Shown here: piece after piece, positions 21,319-30,301 of the stretch
How positions within the stretch are numbered: the first letter of the stretch is position 1
Layout: each line of letters starts with the position of its first letter
Source of the DNA: Marinomonas sp. MED121
GTDB taxonomy: Bacteria > Pseudomonadota > Gammaproteobacteria > Pseudomonadales > Marinomonadaceae
Assembly: GCF_000153025.1 (NCBI RefSeq)
Contig: NZ_CH672432.1
Coordinates: 627,127 to 668,614, forward strand
DNA length: 41,488 nt
Direction of reading: 5' to 3'
Made by a program: the position numbers and the translations under genes
Notes under the pieces: generated by a model
What the model saw: the letters and a program-made list of their open reading frames with translations, nothing else
The model's database searches: none
What the model was told of the DNA's origin: nothing

Positions 21319-22364
21319 TAGCTGGCTATCCTCGTCTCTTCATTCTGCTCACTCTGCTCACTTTGGGACACATTGCTATGATGCAGCACGCTATTATGTA
21401 AAACGCTATGACACTGAGCCAGAATAGACAGAGCAATACTCTCAGGCAGCTGGCCGCCAATATCAAACCCTGCTGGCGAAGCGACTTTTGATACCAGTTG
21501 AGAGAGCCTGAGTTTCGCGATACCCAGTACTTCTTGAAACCTATGTTTAGGTCCTAACATGGCCACGTAATCAATGGCTTTTACCTGTGCACTTTTTAAT
21601 GCTTTAGCGTCAATCTCCATACTGTGAGACATGATCACCATGGCATCTACACCATGATTGAGCAGATACTCAGACAAAGGCTCGCCCACATCATCCAATA
21701 TCACATCGGCATTAGGGAAGTTCTTTGCTCTGGCATGACTGGCTCTTGGATCAGCAAGTGTGATTTTCCAGCCCATTTCTTTGGCCATATTAACCAAAGG
21801 TTTAGCATCCACACCGCCACCCACAATCATTAAATGTGGCTCTGGCACAATCGGTTGCACTAACCAATCCTCATTATTGCGATGTTGAATGGCCGCCTTT
21901 TGAAAAGACTTTTCAGCTAGCGGCTCAAAATAGCCTTCATTCCCATTAATCTTTTGGTGATACAGGCCTGACTGACGATTTTCTAATGCCGTCAGCATAG
22001 CACCAAGACCTAGGTCGTTTTCCTGAGTGATAGCTTGCAACATGATATACACCTTTCCGCCACAGCCTATGCCTAGCTGATAAGACCAATCGTCCTCATC
22101 GGTTGCATCATAACTGAGTAATAAGGGTTTACCCCATTGCAGTACTTTTCTGGCATTGCGGACAATATCAGCTTCTAAGCAACCACCACTTAACAAACCG
22201 TATTGCTCTCCTCGACTGTTTATAAGGGTCAAGGCCCCTGCCTTTCGATAGCAGGAACCTTGTGTTTTATAAACCGTCCCCAGCACCCAATCAGCCTCAT
22301 CTTGGCCTTTTTGCCATGCTTGTAGCATAGCAGTCAGTTGGTTGCTCATAGGTTGGTTGCTCAT
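21318..22364 (-). CDS. xdhC: XdhC/CoxI-family molybdenum hydroxylase maturation factor
   Basis: 348 residues. The XdhC/CoxI N-terminal domain shows GSCYRKAGA, GLLSGGCLEADI and GIGCGGKVYI (about residues 35-110). A Rossmann domain follows (LMIVGGGVDAKPLVNMA, from about 185). In other bacteria XdhC binds the molybdenum cofactor, helps its sulfuration and inserts it into the enzyme. Here it sits between the large subunit gene (11 bp upstream) and mocA (1-bp overlap). Oddities: the start is duplicated, MSNQP-MSNQ from two 15-bp units, and the C-terminus is a repetitive SQSEQSEQNEE. Either ATG could be used. Confidence 0.85.
   Translation of the reverse strand: MSNQPMSNQLTAMLQAWQKGQDEADWVLGTVYKTQGSCYRKAGALTLINSRGEQYGLLSGGCLEADIVRNARKVLQWGKPLLLSYDATDEDDWSYQLGIGCGGKVYIMLQAITQENDLGLGAMLTALENRQSGLYHQKINGNEGYFEPLAEKSFQKAAIQHRNNEDWLVQPIVPEPHLMIVGGGVDAKPLVNMAKEMGWKITLADPRASHARAKNFPNADVILDDVGEPLSEYLLNHGVDAMVIMSHSMEIDAKALKSAQVKAIDYVAMLGPKHRFQEVLGIAKLRLSQLVSKVASPAGFDIGGQLPESIALSILAQCHSVLHNSVLHHSNVSQSEQSEQNEETRIAS
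22335..22364 (-). repeat. Two tandem 15-bp units duplicating the xdhC start
   Basis: 22350-22364 and 22335-22349 both begin ATGAGCAACCAAC and give MSNQP and MSNQL. The length and position match the fourfold unit at the DGPF gene start (13259-13318). Confidence 0.8.
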
Positions 22365-22375
22365 AGGAAGATACC

Positions 22376-24538
22376 TCAGCTAAATGTGAAACCTGCTTTT
22401 GTCATAGGAAGATCCGTAATTCGCACACCCGTGACAGCATAAATTGCGTTAGCAATCGCTGGCCCTGTTGGTGGCACGGCGGGTTCTCCTACACCGGTTG
22501 GCGCTTCGTTCGAGCGAACAATCTCAACCTCTATTTCAGGCATATCGCCAAGACGAGTCGGTTGATATTGTGGGAAGTTAGCTTCAATCACTTCGCCTTT
22601 ATCCAGTGTCACCTCATTACGCGCAATGGCACCTAGCGCATAGCCTGCGCCCCCTTCCATTTGAGCCTTGATGACATCTGGGTTAATGGCAACACCACAA
22701 TCGACGGCGATGTAAAGCTTATCAACATGCACTTGCTTAGCTTTTACACTGACATCAGCCACGACTGCCACATAGGTATTAAAGGAGAAGTGAGACGCAA
22801 AACCACGTTTGTCGCCCTCTTTCCAATTCGCCATGTCACGCGCTGCTTTAATGGTATTCGCCATTCGTTGGCCTTTCGCATCCGCTTGATCAAGCAAACT
22901 TAATCTAAGCGCGACAGGGTCACGCTTAGCTTTTGCTGCTGCCATATCCATCAAGCTTTCCATGACAAACGCCGTATGAGAATGACCAACTGAACGCCAC
23001 CAAAGTACAGGAATCACAGACTTAAAGTCACTTACACCCATAGACATGTTAGGCACTTGGTACAAGGTGTCTGATAGACCTTCGACACTGGTATGGTCGA
23101 TGCCGTTATGTACCACCATGGCTTCAAACGGTGTGCCTTTCATAATAGGTTGAGCGGCAACGTGATGATCCCAGCCTAGTAGTTGACCCTTTGCATCCAG
23201 ACCGATTTTCGCTCTGTGCAGTGACATAGGACGGTAATAACCACCACGGATATCGTCTTCACGGCTCCAAACAAGTTTGACCGGTGTTTGACCGCCATAA
23301 GCTTGGAAAGCCAAAGCAGCTTCCACATGATAATCCGCATTTACATTGGCACGACGGCCAAATGAGCCACCTGCGTAGTATGTCTTCACCTCAACTTGAG
23401 CTTGTTCTAACCCTAACACATAGGCGACCACGCCCTGCACTAAACTTGGACCTTGGCAGCCGTCATGGAATCTCACCCCATTAGGTGTTTTTTCGATGAC
23501 ACAGTTTAAAGGCTCCATGGGGGCATGGGATAAGAAAGGAAATTGGAAGTCCGCTTCAACCAAATGCTCGGCATCTTGCATGGCAATATTGGCGGCTTCT
23601 TTGGTTGTTGGTAAACCATTAAACATGGCAGGTTCGTCGACAAGTCGTGTGTACTCAGCGCGCATTTCTTCTGTGCCACGGGTTTCTGCACCAGAGAAGT
23701 CCCAGCTTACTTTTAATGCGTCTCTTGCTTTGAAAGCCTCCCAGGTGTTTTTCGCATAAACAGCTACACCTGCTTTGTTAGCCAGTGGTTTCGCATCGAC
23801 AAAACCACCTATCTTTTTAGCGTCATCTAGATTAAGTGAACTTACCTTGCCACCAAATTTAGGTGAACGATGAATCGCCACATACAGCATGCCTGGTAAT
23901 TTCACATCCATTGAAAACATGGCTTGACCAGTGGTTTTTGCTTGAGAATCTTTACGTGGCAGTTTGAGCTTACCTATCAGATTAAACTGATCTGGTGTTT
24001 TAGTGATAGGTTTATCAATTGGCTTAAGCGCCATAGCTTCTTTCACAAACTCGCCAAAGTGAGCCGTTTTATTGCCTGCACTGATCACACCATTGCGAAT
24101 TTGGATTTGATTTGGACTCACACCCCAAGCGGCACTGGCAGATCTTACTAATAGGTCTCTTGCCATAGCGCCGGCTTCACGGTATTGCATGTAAGAGTTA
24201 GCAATGGCAGTGGAACCACCGGTTAACTGGGCACCAAAGAAAAGGTTTTTATAACGAATGCCATCGGCTGGTGCGAAGTCTATCTTCATTTTTTGCCAAT
24301 CGGCATCTAGTTCTTCTGCGACCAAGGTGGTTAAACCTGTTGTTGTCCCTTGGCCCATTTCAAAGTGTTTGATGACAACTGTGATTTCACCCTCTTGGTT
24401 AATGCTGACAAATGGATTGACCACCACATCGCCAGAACCAACCGCTAATAAACCACCAGCATTTAGACCCACCATCATGACAGCAGACCCAGCTGCCGCT
24501 GACTTTAAAAAACCTCGTCTTGAAATAGTCTGACTCAT
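22376..24538 (-). CDS. Tat-exported molybdenum hydroxylase large subunit (IorB-like)
   Basis: 720 residues from ATG 24538, one base after the stop of the small subunit and behind GGAGG; a longer frame to 24613 is not supported. The N-terminus SRRGFLKSAAAGSAVMM is a twin-arginine signal, so the folded enzyme should be exported to the periplasm. The body is the xanthine-oxidase/aldehyde-oxidase molybdenum-binding fold in the isoquinoline 1-oxidoreductase (IorB) arrangement, with GQGTTTGL, GGSFGRR and the catalytic glutamate E685 in GVGEPAVPPTG. The substrate is probably an aldehyde or N-heterocycle; the sequence does not decide. It works with the 2Fe-2S subunit upstream and is matured by XdhC and MocA. 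Confidence 0.88.
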   Translation of the reverse strand: MSQTISRRGFLKSAAAGSAVMMVGLNAGGLLAVGSGDVVVNPFVSINQEGEITVVIKHFEMGQGTTTGLTTLVAEELDADWQKMKIDFAPADGIRYKNLFFGAQLTGGSTAIANSYMQYREAGAMARDLLVRSASAAWGVSPNQIQIRNGVISAGNKTAHFGEFVKEAMALKPIDKPITKTPDQFNLIGKLKLPRKDSQAKTTGQAMFSMDVKLPGMLYVAIHRSPKFGGKVSSLNLDDAKKIGGFVDAKPLANKAGVAVYAKNTWEAFKARDALKVSWDFSGAETRGTEEMRAEYTRLVDEPAMFNGLPTTKEAANIAMQDAEHLVEADFQFPFLSHAPMEPLNCVIEKTPNGVRFHDGCQGPSLVQGVVAYVLGLEQAQVEVKTYYAGGSFGRRANVNADYHVEAALAFQAYGGQTPVKLVWSREDDIRGGYYRPMSLHRAKIGLDAKGQLLGWDHHVAAQPIMKGTPFEAMVVHNGIDHTSVEGLSDTLYQVPNMSMGVSDFKSVIPVLWWRSVGHSHTAFVMESLMDMAAAKAKRDPVALRLSLLDQADAKGQRMANTIKAARDMANWKEGDKRGFASHFSFNTYVAVVADVSVKAKQVHVDKLYIAVDCGVAINPDVIKAQMEGGAGYALGAIARNEVTLDKGEVIEANFPQYQPTRLGDMPEIEVEIVRSNEAPTGVGEPAVPPTGPAIANAIYAVTGVRITDLPMTKAGFTFS

Positions 24539-24539
24539 C

Positions 24540-25001
24540 TTATGCCTCCAAGTTTTTAGCTGCGGTTTTAATGGCGTCTTTAATACGCACATAAGTGGCA
24601 CAACGGCACACATTCCCTTGCATCGCCGCTTCTATTTCGGCATCTGATGGTGATGGGTTTTGTTTAAGTAAACCCACCGCAGACATGATTTGACCCGACT
24701 GGCAGTAACCACATTGCACAACGTCTTTTTCGTTCCAAGCGGCTTGCACAACCTTGGCGGTTTTATCTTCTAGGCCTTCGATTGTGGTGATTTCATTGTC
24801 GCCAACCGCATCAATTGGGAAAGAACAAGAACGAATTGGCGCACCCTGAAAGTGCACAGTACAGGCACCACATGCGGCAACACCACAACCAAATTTTGTA
24901 CCCGTTAGATCTAATTCATCACGAATCACCCATAACAAAGGTGTCCCTGGCTCTGCTTCCACTTCTTGCGCTTTTCCATTAACTTTTAATTTGTATAACA
25001 T
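24540..25001 (-). CDS. 2Fe-2S subunit of the molybdenum hydroxylase (IorA-like)
   Basis: 153 residues, the usual size of the small subunit. The plant-ferredoxin-type cluster motif is CGVAACGACTVHF (cysteines near 39, 44 and 47, with another at 59). The second cluster, in the C-terminal helical domain, is formed by QCGYCQSGQIM and NVCRCATYVRI. It passes electrons from the molybdenum site of the large subunit to an external acceptor, probably a cytochrome. It has no signal of its own and would be carried across by the Tat signal of its partner. It is the first gene of the operon; a divergent AraC regulator lies 353 bp away. Confidence 0.9.
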   Translation of the reverse strand: MLYKLKVNGKAQEVEAEPGTPLLWVIRDELDLTGTKFGCGVAACGACTVHFQGAPIRSCSFPIDAVGDNEITTIEGLEDKTAKVVQAAWNEKDVVQCGYCQSGQIMSAVGLLKQNPSPSDAEIEAAMQGNVCRCATYVRIKDAIKTAAKNLEA

Positions 25002-25354
25002 ACTGTCTCCTATGCCTAATGAGGGAAAGCGGCATGATGCTCACCATTAATCTCAAGCTTTTATCAATGTCCTGAGGCGGTAGAACTCACTTATCGCTTC
25101 CTTAACTAAACGCCACCCAAACCTGCCCGTTCTCTATGTTGGTGACGCTCAACTCGTATCTGTTATGTAAAATACTCACTCCCTATAAAGAGCGCCATTA
25201 CAACTTAGTTCATACTAGAGACTTTAGCGGAAGAGAACTTATCAAATACTCTAAAACACCTGCCTAATTCTCCAGAGAGATTCCATCAGATGTGCTTTAT
25301 GACAAAATTTTCAATATACTTTTTAGCTCCTAACCCAGATGACACAGGGACAAA
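25002..25354. promoter_or_regulatory. Divergent control region of the molybdenum hydroxylase operon and its AraC gene
   Basis: 353 bp without a gene. It must carry the promoters of both flanking units. TATACT at 25315-25320, about 35 bases before the AraC ATG, is a fair -10 candidate without a good -35. I found no clear operator repeat or riboswitch. Confidence 0.4.
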
Positions 25355-26236
25355 ATGACATTAGCCGAGCTGTTAGCATTAGCGACACACTATATCGAAT
25401 CTCAAACAATGGATGATGATGAGCTGTCATCGCCTATTCCTGATTTTTTTGTGCATCAGTCAAAAAAGCCAACCCAATTAAATGCCTGTATTTATCACCC
25501 TATTGCCTGCATCATTCTGCAAGGGAGCAAGGAGGCGATTGTTGGAGGAGAGAAAATATCTTATCGGGCCGGCATGTCATTGATCGCCAGCCATAGTGTC
25601 CCTGCATTTTCGAGCATTGTTGAAGCAAGCGAGGAAGCACCTTATATAGGCCTCGCCATCTGCTTAGATTTAGGCATACTGCGTAGTTTACAACGTGAAA
25701 TTGGTGAGCTGGATATACTCAATAAAACCTTCAAGCCATTATGTGCAGCCCAATCAAGCGATGCCCTAATTGATGCCATGGGCCGTTATTTTGCTTTAGC
25801 GGGCAAGCCCTTAGAAATGAAGGTGATGGGGCCTTTAATTTTAAAAGAAATTCACTTTTTATTATTAAAGTCATCCAATGGCGATATGTTGCGTCACCTG
25901 ACAGAACAAGACAGCCACGTGAGTAAAGTCACGCAAGCGATAGATGTTATCCGACAAAACTTTAAAACAGCGCTGTCTATGCCGGATATTGCCAAAAACA
26001 TTGGCATGAGCACCTCTTCTTTTTATGAGCACTTCAAACAAGTCACAAAATCAACGCCGTTACAGTATCAAAAAGAGTTAAGGCTAATAGAAGCGCAGAG
26101 ACTGATTCGTGAAGAAAATACCTCAGTTTCAGCCGCCGCGTTTGAAGTGGGCTATGAAAGCCCGACTCAGTTTAGTCGAGAGTATTCCCGTAAGTTTGGT
26201 AATACCCCAAGACAAGAATTAGCCGTGCTTAGCTAA
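25355..26236 (+). CDS. AraC-family regulator of the molybdenum hydroxylase operon
   Basis: 293 residues. The N-terminal two thirds match the AraC_N (PF06719) type (FVHQSKKPTQLNACIYHPIACIILQGSKE), and the C-terminal HTH pair reads MPDIAKNIGMSTSSFYEHFKQ and AAFEVGYESPTQFSREYSRKFG. This subgroup often controls neighbouring oxidoreductases in response to an aldehyde or similar compound (family tendency, not proof). Divergent placement to iorA-iorB-xdhC-mocA makes that operon the likely target. The gene ends 16 bp before the convergent LysR gene. Confidence 0.87.
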   Translation: MTLAELLALATHYIESQTMDDDELSSPIPDFFVHQSKKPTQLNACIYHPIACIILQGSKEAIVGGEKISYRAGMSLIASHSVPAFSSIVEASEEAPYIGLAICLDLGILRSLQREIGELDILNKTFKPLCAAQSSDALIDAMGRYFALAGKPLEMKVMGPLILKEIHFLLLKSSNGDMLRHLTEQDSHVSKVTQAIDVIRQNFKTALSMPDIAKNIGMSTSSFYEHFKQVTKSTPLQYQKELRLIEAQRLIREENTSVSAAAFEVGYESPTQFSREYSRKFGNTPRQELAVLS

Positions 26237-26252
26237 AGAGCAAGCGAAAAAA

Positions 26253-27188
26253 CTAGCTAAGCACGCTCTCATCAAGCATATTTTTTGCTACTAATTGGCT
26301 TAGTAAAGCGCGGCTCTTTTCCCTTAACCTATCCCTTAATAGCCTAACAGCGGGTGAAATGGATTGTTTACTTGGGCAAATGAGCCAAAGCTCAGTGGGC
26401 GTTGGATGATACTCAGGCATGATATTCACCACTCTTTGTGCCAATAAATCCGCCGCCATATCCAAGCTCGACTTCACTGCGATCCCCTTACCCGCCACAC
26501 ACCAGCGCCTAACGAGGTCGCCATCATTAGAAATTCGATTGCCTTTGACCTTTATTTTAATGTCGTTATTGTCATGCCTAAAGTTCCAGACATCATAAAC
26601 CACATCCTGTAGCTGATAGTTCAAACTATTATGCTCAGAGAGCTCATGGGGGTGTTTTGGTGTGCCATGTTGAGCAAGGTACTCGTGAGTCGCACAGGTG
26701 AGTCTTGGCACATTGCAGATTTTAAAGCCGTAAAGATTAGAGTCATCAGGGAAGCCGTAACGTAAGGCAATATCAACAGAATCTCGATAGAAATCGATAT
26801 TAGAATCACTGATATTGGTGCGTAAACTTAAGTCTGGATAATCATCCATAAACTCATCAAGCCAAGGAATCACAAGGTTACGACCCAAATCTGATGAAAC
26901 AGCCAACCTTAGCTCACCTTCAACAATATCTTGCCCGTCTTTCATATTCTGCTTGGCTTGGGACAAAATCTGTAAGGCTTGCTGACATTGGGGAATGTAC
27001 TTTTCACCCGCACTTGAGATTCTAAGCTGCCTCGTTGTTCGCACAAACAAAGACACACCAAGCTCAGCCTCTACTCGCTTTAATGCCGCACTTGCAGTGC
27101 CTGTGCGCATATCTAGGCTGGTTGCGGCTGCCGTAATACTACGAAATTCCGCCACTTTCAGGACCACATGTAAATCTTCTAAAAGCAT
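26253..27188 (-). CDS. LysR-family transcriptional regulator
   Basis: 311 residues from ATG 27188 (MLLEDLHVVLKVAEFRSITAAATSLDM), the usual LysR opening; ATG 27218 would add ten residues, and both have a GGATAAT-like site. The HTH continues ASAALKRVEAELGVSLFVRTTRQLRIS, the CrgA-like variant. It is divergent from the quinone-reductase-like gene and the ABM gene across about 120 bp. LysR proteins in that setting usually sense electrophiles or quinones, so control of those two genes is the simplest reading. The spacer contains the imperfect dyad AGTTTG-GTAAA-CGAACT (about 27270), a possible binding site. Confidence 0.85.
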   Translation of the reverse strand: MLLEDLHVVLKVAEFRSITAAATSLDMRTGTASAALKRVEAELGVSLFVRTTRQLRISSAGEKYIPQCQQALQILSQAKQNMKDGQDIVEGELRLAVSSDLGRNLVIPWLDEFMDDYPDLSLRTNISDSNIDFYRDSVDIALRYGFPDDSNLYGFKICNVPRLTCATHEYLAQHGTPKHPHELSEHNSLNYQLQDVVYDVWNFRHDNNDIKIKVKGNRISNDGDLVRRWCVAGKGIAVKSSLDMAADLLAQRVVNIMPEYHPTPTELWLICPSKQSISPAVRLLRDRLREKSRALLSQLVAKNMLDESVLS

Positions 27189-27306
27189 ATTATCCAAAAT
27201 TATTAGAAAAAGATTCAATTATTATCCTGTTTATCTATCAAGATGCAATCCCTATCATGTGTCCATCAGTTTGGTAAACGAACTCAAAATTTAAAGGAGG
27301 CACACC

Positions 27307-28332
27307 ATGAAAGCCATCGGCTATAAAGCGTCTTTACCTATTTCAGATGCAAACTCTTTGGTTGATATTGAAGTCGCACAACCTAAGGCTAGAGGTCGTG
27401 ATTTATTAGTTAAGATTGATGCGATTGCAGTGAACCCTGTGGATTGCAAGATACGTCAGAATGTTGCACCAGAAGGTGATGAGCATAAAATTATTGGTTG
27501 GGATGCTGTCGGTGAAGTGGTTGCAACAGGCGAGGCGACTAGTCGATTCAAACCCGGTGATAAAGTCTTTTACGCTGGCGATCTCACTCGCTCAGGCAGC
27601 AATGCTGAGTTTCAATTAGTAGATGAACGCATTGTTGGCCACAAGCCAAAGAGCTTAAGCAATGCTGAAGCGGCCGCTTTGCCATTAACCGCTATTACCG
27701 CCTATGAATTACTCTTTGAGCGTCTTGGTATCAAGGTTCAAGCGCCTGGCACAAACTCAACATCAGACGAAGTGATTCTAGTGGTTGGAGCTGCAGGCGG
27801 TGTGGGTTCTATCTTGATTCAACTGGCTAAAGCGATTTCTGGTGCCACCATTATCGGTACCGCATCACGTGAATCCTCTAACGCTTGGGTGAAAGAGTTA
27901 GGCGCGGATTATGTGATTGACCATACGAAAGACCTAGCAGAGCAAATCAATGCCCTTGCAATTGGCCCAGTTACCCATGTTGCTAGCTTAAATAGCACGG
28001 ATAGCTACTTTGAAACCTATACCGAGATCTTAAAGCCTTTTGGCAAGATTGCGCTCATAGATGATCCTGCCACTTTGGATGTTTCTAAGATGAAGCGCAA
28101 AAGCTTGTCACTCCATTGGGAGTTTATGTACACCCACTCTATGTTCCAAACAGAGGACATGAACAAGCAAAACCTACTGCTTAATAAAGTGGCTGACTTA
28201 GTTGATCAAGGTTTTATTAAAACCACAGTGAATAAGCAATTAAGCCCAATTAATGCTGCAAACCTAAGAGCGGCCCACGAAGCAATTGAATCAGGCCAAT
28301 CTATTGGCAAGATTGTTTTGGAAGGCTTTTAA
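27307..28332 (+). CDS. MDR-family NADPH:quinone reductase / zinc-independent alcohol dehydrogenase-like
   Basis: 341 residues of the medium-chain dehydrogenase/reductase superfamily, adh_fam_1/QOR2-like. The GroES-like half has VNPVDCKIRQN, IGWDAVGEVVATGE and FKPGDKVFYAGD. The Rossmann half has VVGAAGGVGSILIQLAK, the NADPH-binding glycine motif. The usual zinc-ligand cysteines and histidines are absent, so it should reduce quinones, enones or aldehydes without catalytic zinc. An excellent AAAGGAGG lies 5 bases before the ATG. It probably forms an operon with the ABM gene 57 bp downstream, under a divergent LysR; this pair is typical of electrophile or quinone detoxification. Confidence 0.87.
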   Translation: MKAIGYKASLPISDANSLVDIEVAQPKARGRDLLVKIDAIAVNPVDCKIRQNVAPEGDEHKIIGWDAVGEVVATGEATSRFKPGDKVFYAGDLTRSGSNAEFQLVDERIVGHKPKSLSNAEAAALPLTAITAYELLFERLGIKVQAPGTNSTSDEVILVVGAAGGVGSILIQLAKAISGATIIGTASRESSNAWVKELGADYVIDHTKDLAEQINALAIGPVTHVASLNSTDSYFETYTEILKPFGKIALIDDPATLDVSKMKRKSLSLHWEFMYTHSMFQTEDMNKQNLLLNKVADLVDQGFIKTTVNKQLSPINAANLRAAHEAIESGQSIGKIVLEGF

Positions 28333-28389
28333 ACAAATTTGATCAAAACGAGATACACGTTTAAAAAATTAAATGAAGAGGAAATAACA

Positions 28390-28680
28390 ATGACTAAGTT
28401 AACGATTGTTGCCAACATCAAAGCAAATGAAGACAAAATTGAATTAGTAAAAGCGGAGCTTTTAAAGCTGATTGACATTACACGTGCTGAAGAAGGCTGT
28501 ATTAACTATGACCTTCACCAAGATAACGAGAACCCAGCGCATTTCATGTTTTATGAAAACTGGGAAACACGTGAACTTTGGCAAACACATATGGGCAACC
28601 AACACTTACAAGATTATATGGCGGCGACTGAAGGTGCTGTTGCAGAGTTTACCCTGAATGAGATGAACCACATCGCTTAA
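28390..28680 (+). CDS. ABM-domain (putative quinol) monooxygenase
   Basis: 96 residues from ATG 28390, with GAGGAAA upstream; the in-frame ATG at 28339 has no such site. It is a single antibiotic-biosynthesis-monooxygenase domain: LTIVANIKANEDKIELVKAEL, RAEEGCINYDLHQD, FMFYENWETRELWQTHMGN and a C-terminal hydrophobic strand, as in E. coli YgiN-type dimers. YgiN oxidises quinols; many relatives have unproven activity. Cotranscription with a quinone-reductase-like enzyme supports a quinone redox role (inference). A strong terminator ends the operon. Confidence 0.87.
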   Translation: MTKLTIVANIKANEDKIELVKAELLKLIDITRAEEGCINYDLHQDNENPAHFMFYENWETRELWQTHMGNQHLQDYMAATEGAVAEFTLNEMNHIA

Positions 28681-28712
28681 ATCTTATCGGCTTCTTTAAT
28701 AGAGATCCCGAT

Positions 28713-28755
28713 AAAAGCCTGATTAACCAATTGTTGTTAATCAGGCTTTTTGTGT
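28713..28755 (+). terminator. Rho-independent terminator after the ABM gene
   Basis: AAAAGCCTGATTAAC (28713-28727) pairs perfectly with GTTAATCAGGCTTTT (28736-28750) around an 8-base loop. The A and T runs on both sides make it usable also for the convergent GGDEF gene ending at 28782. Confidence 0.92.
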
Positions 28756-28781
28756 GTTTCAGTATGGCTCATGCAATGCAC

Positions 28782-30092
28782 TCAATCATCTAATTGAGCG
28801 AGTTGGTAAGCATTTCGACCACCCTCTTTCACTTGGTATAAGGCGATGTCTGCCGCCCTAAATAAGGATTCGACATTCTCGCCATGTAGAGGGTATATCG
28901 CACCGCCAATGCTTGTTCCTACTTTCAACAATAGGTTCTCAAACAATATGGGGTGCTGAAATTCTTTCAATATATTCTGAGCACAGGCATTGAGCTTTTG
29001 CACATCGCCCGCACTTTTCAGCATGATAATAAACTCATCACCTCCCACTCTGGCAACCAAGTCTCCCTGTTGGGTTTGAGCCTTCAGACGTTTCGCGACG
29101 TCTTGTAAAACCGCATCACCTGCTAAATGGCCATGGTTATCATTAATTTGCTTAAAGTAATCCAAGTCGACCCACAAGATAGCAAAGGGATGATGAGACG
29201 CTTGCCCTGGCTGTAAAAGGCATTCCAACTCCTGATTAAGTTTCATCCTATTTGGCAACTGGGTCAGAGGGTCATGATAGGCTTGATGGATAATGCGCAA
29301 TTCAATTTCTTTTTGCTCAGTAATATCCTGATTTGTCCCCAGCAATCGTATGCTATTCCCAAGCTCGTCAGTTTTAATACCAACATGTGCAGAAATATAG
29401 CGTTCTTTGCCATTAGGCAGGATGATTCTAAACTCAAAATTAAAATCAACTCCCGATTTAATACCTGCCTGGGTCGCTGCCAGGGTTTGTGCTAAATCGT
29501 CTGGGTGAATCAAGTTTTCAAACAATGCTCGGCTAGGTTCTATGCCTGAATCTATGCCAAAAATACGGTAGGTTTCATTTGACCAAACTTGCTTGCCTGT
29601 TTTCAGGTCCCAATCCCAGCAGCCCAGATTGACCAGTGATTGTGCCGCTTTTAAACGCTCTTCACTCTCTCTAAGTGCCTGCTCAGCTCTTTTTTGATCA
29701 GTGATATCTTGGTTTGTCCCGAGCACTCTAACTTTTTTGCCTTGCTCATCTTTCTCGAATGTTAGATGAGAGTAAATATAGCGTTCTTCTCCATTAGGTC
29801 TGATGATACGAAAACCATAAGTAATATCATCTTCTTGGCTAATACCTTGCTCTAGCTTTTCTCTAACATAGTCAAGGTCATCTGGGTGCAACAAGGATTC
29901 AAATAACTCTCGGGTCACGACAACGTTGGAATCCACCCCCAAAATCTCATAGGTTTTATCAGACCAAGCTTGTTCATTGGTTATAAGGTCCCAATCCCAA
30001 GTGCCTAAAGCGACTAATTTATAGGCTGCAATTAATCTCTGTTCACTTCTTTTTAATTTTTTTAGAAGTGCTTCCTCTTCCCGGTTTAGCAT
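28782..30092 (-). CDS. PAS-PAS-GGDEF diguanylate cyclase
   Basis: About 436 residues from ATG 30092 (MLNREEEALL, after GGTAGAG); an ATG at 30146 is the alternative. Two tandem PAS/PAC repeats (LVALGTWDWDL to LGTNQDITDQK; LVNLGCWDWDL to LGTNQDITEQK) are clearly recent duplicates. The GGDEF domain has DPLTQLPNR, DLDYFKQINDNHGH and an intact ARVGGDEFIIM, so it should make cyclic di-GMP. The inhibitory RxxD site, expected five residues before GGDEF, reads QQGD, so product feedback at that site is probably lost. There are no membrane helices, hence a cytosolic sensor; the ligand is unknown. Confidence 0.9.
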   Translation of the reverse strand: MLNREEEALLKKLKRSEQRLIAAYKLVALGTWDWDLITNEQAWSDKTYEILGVDSNVVVTRELFESLLHPDDLDYVREKLEQGISQEDDITYGFRIIRPNGEERYIYSHLTFEKDEQGKKVRVLGTNQDITDQKRAEQALRESEERLKAAQSLVNLGCWDWDLKTGKQVWSNETYRIFGIDSGIEPSRALFENLIHPDDLAQTLAATQAGIKSGVDFNFEFRIILPNGKERYISAHVGIKTDELGNSIRLLGTNQDITEQKEIELRIIHQAYHDPLTQLPNRMKLNQELECLLQPGQASHHPFAILWVDLDYFKQINDNHGHLAGDAVLQDVAKRLKAQTQQGDLVARVGGDEFIIMLKSAGDVQKLNACAQNILKEFQHPILFENLLLKVGTSIGGAIYPLHGENVESLFRAADIALYQVKEGGRNAYQLAQLDD

Positions 30093-30301
30093 AACTCTAC
30101 CAATAGATGAATAGCATATGAATGACAGACGTTCTAACACAATCATCCATGATTAAGCTTTCTTTTCTATTAATGAGAAAATAAAAGGCTATTAATGAGT
30201 GTAGTTCAGCATCAATGCTTAAGACGTGATTAGACAGCGTTCAATTTAATCCGCATTTTACACCAATTCACTAAAATGATTTAGTGCTTATAAATCATCC
30301 A

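Noticed and set aside
24539..24613. N-terminal extension of the molybdenum hydroxylase large subunit
   Set aside because: It lies inside the small subunit gene and would bury the Tat signal. ATG 24538 has a good ribosome site.
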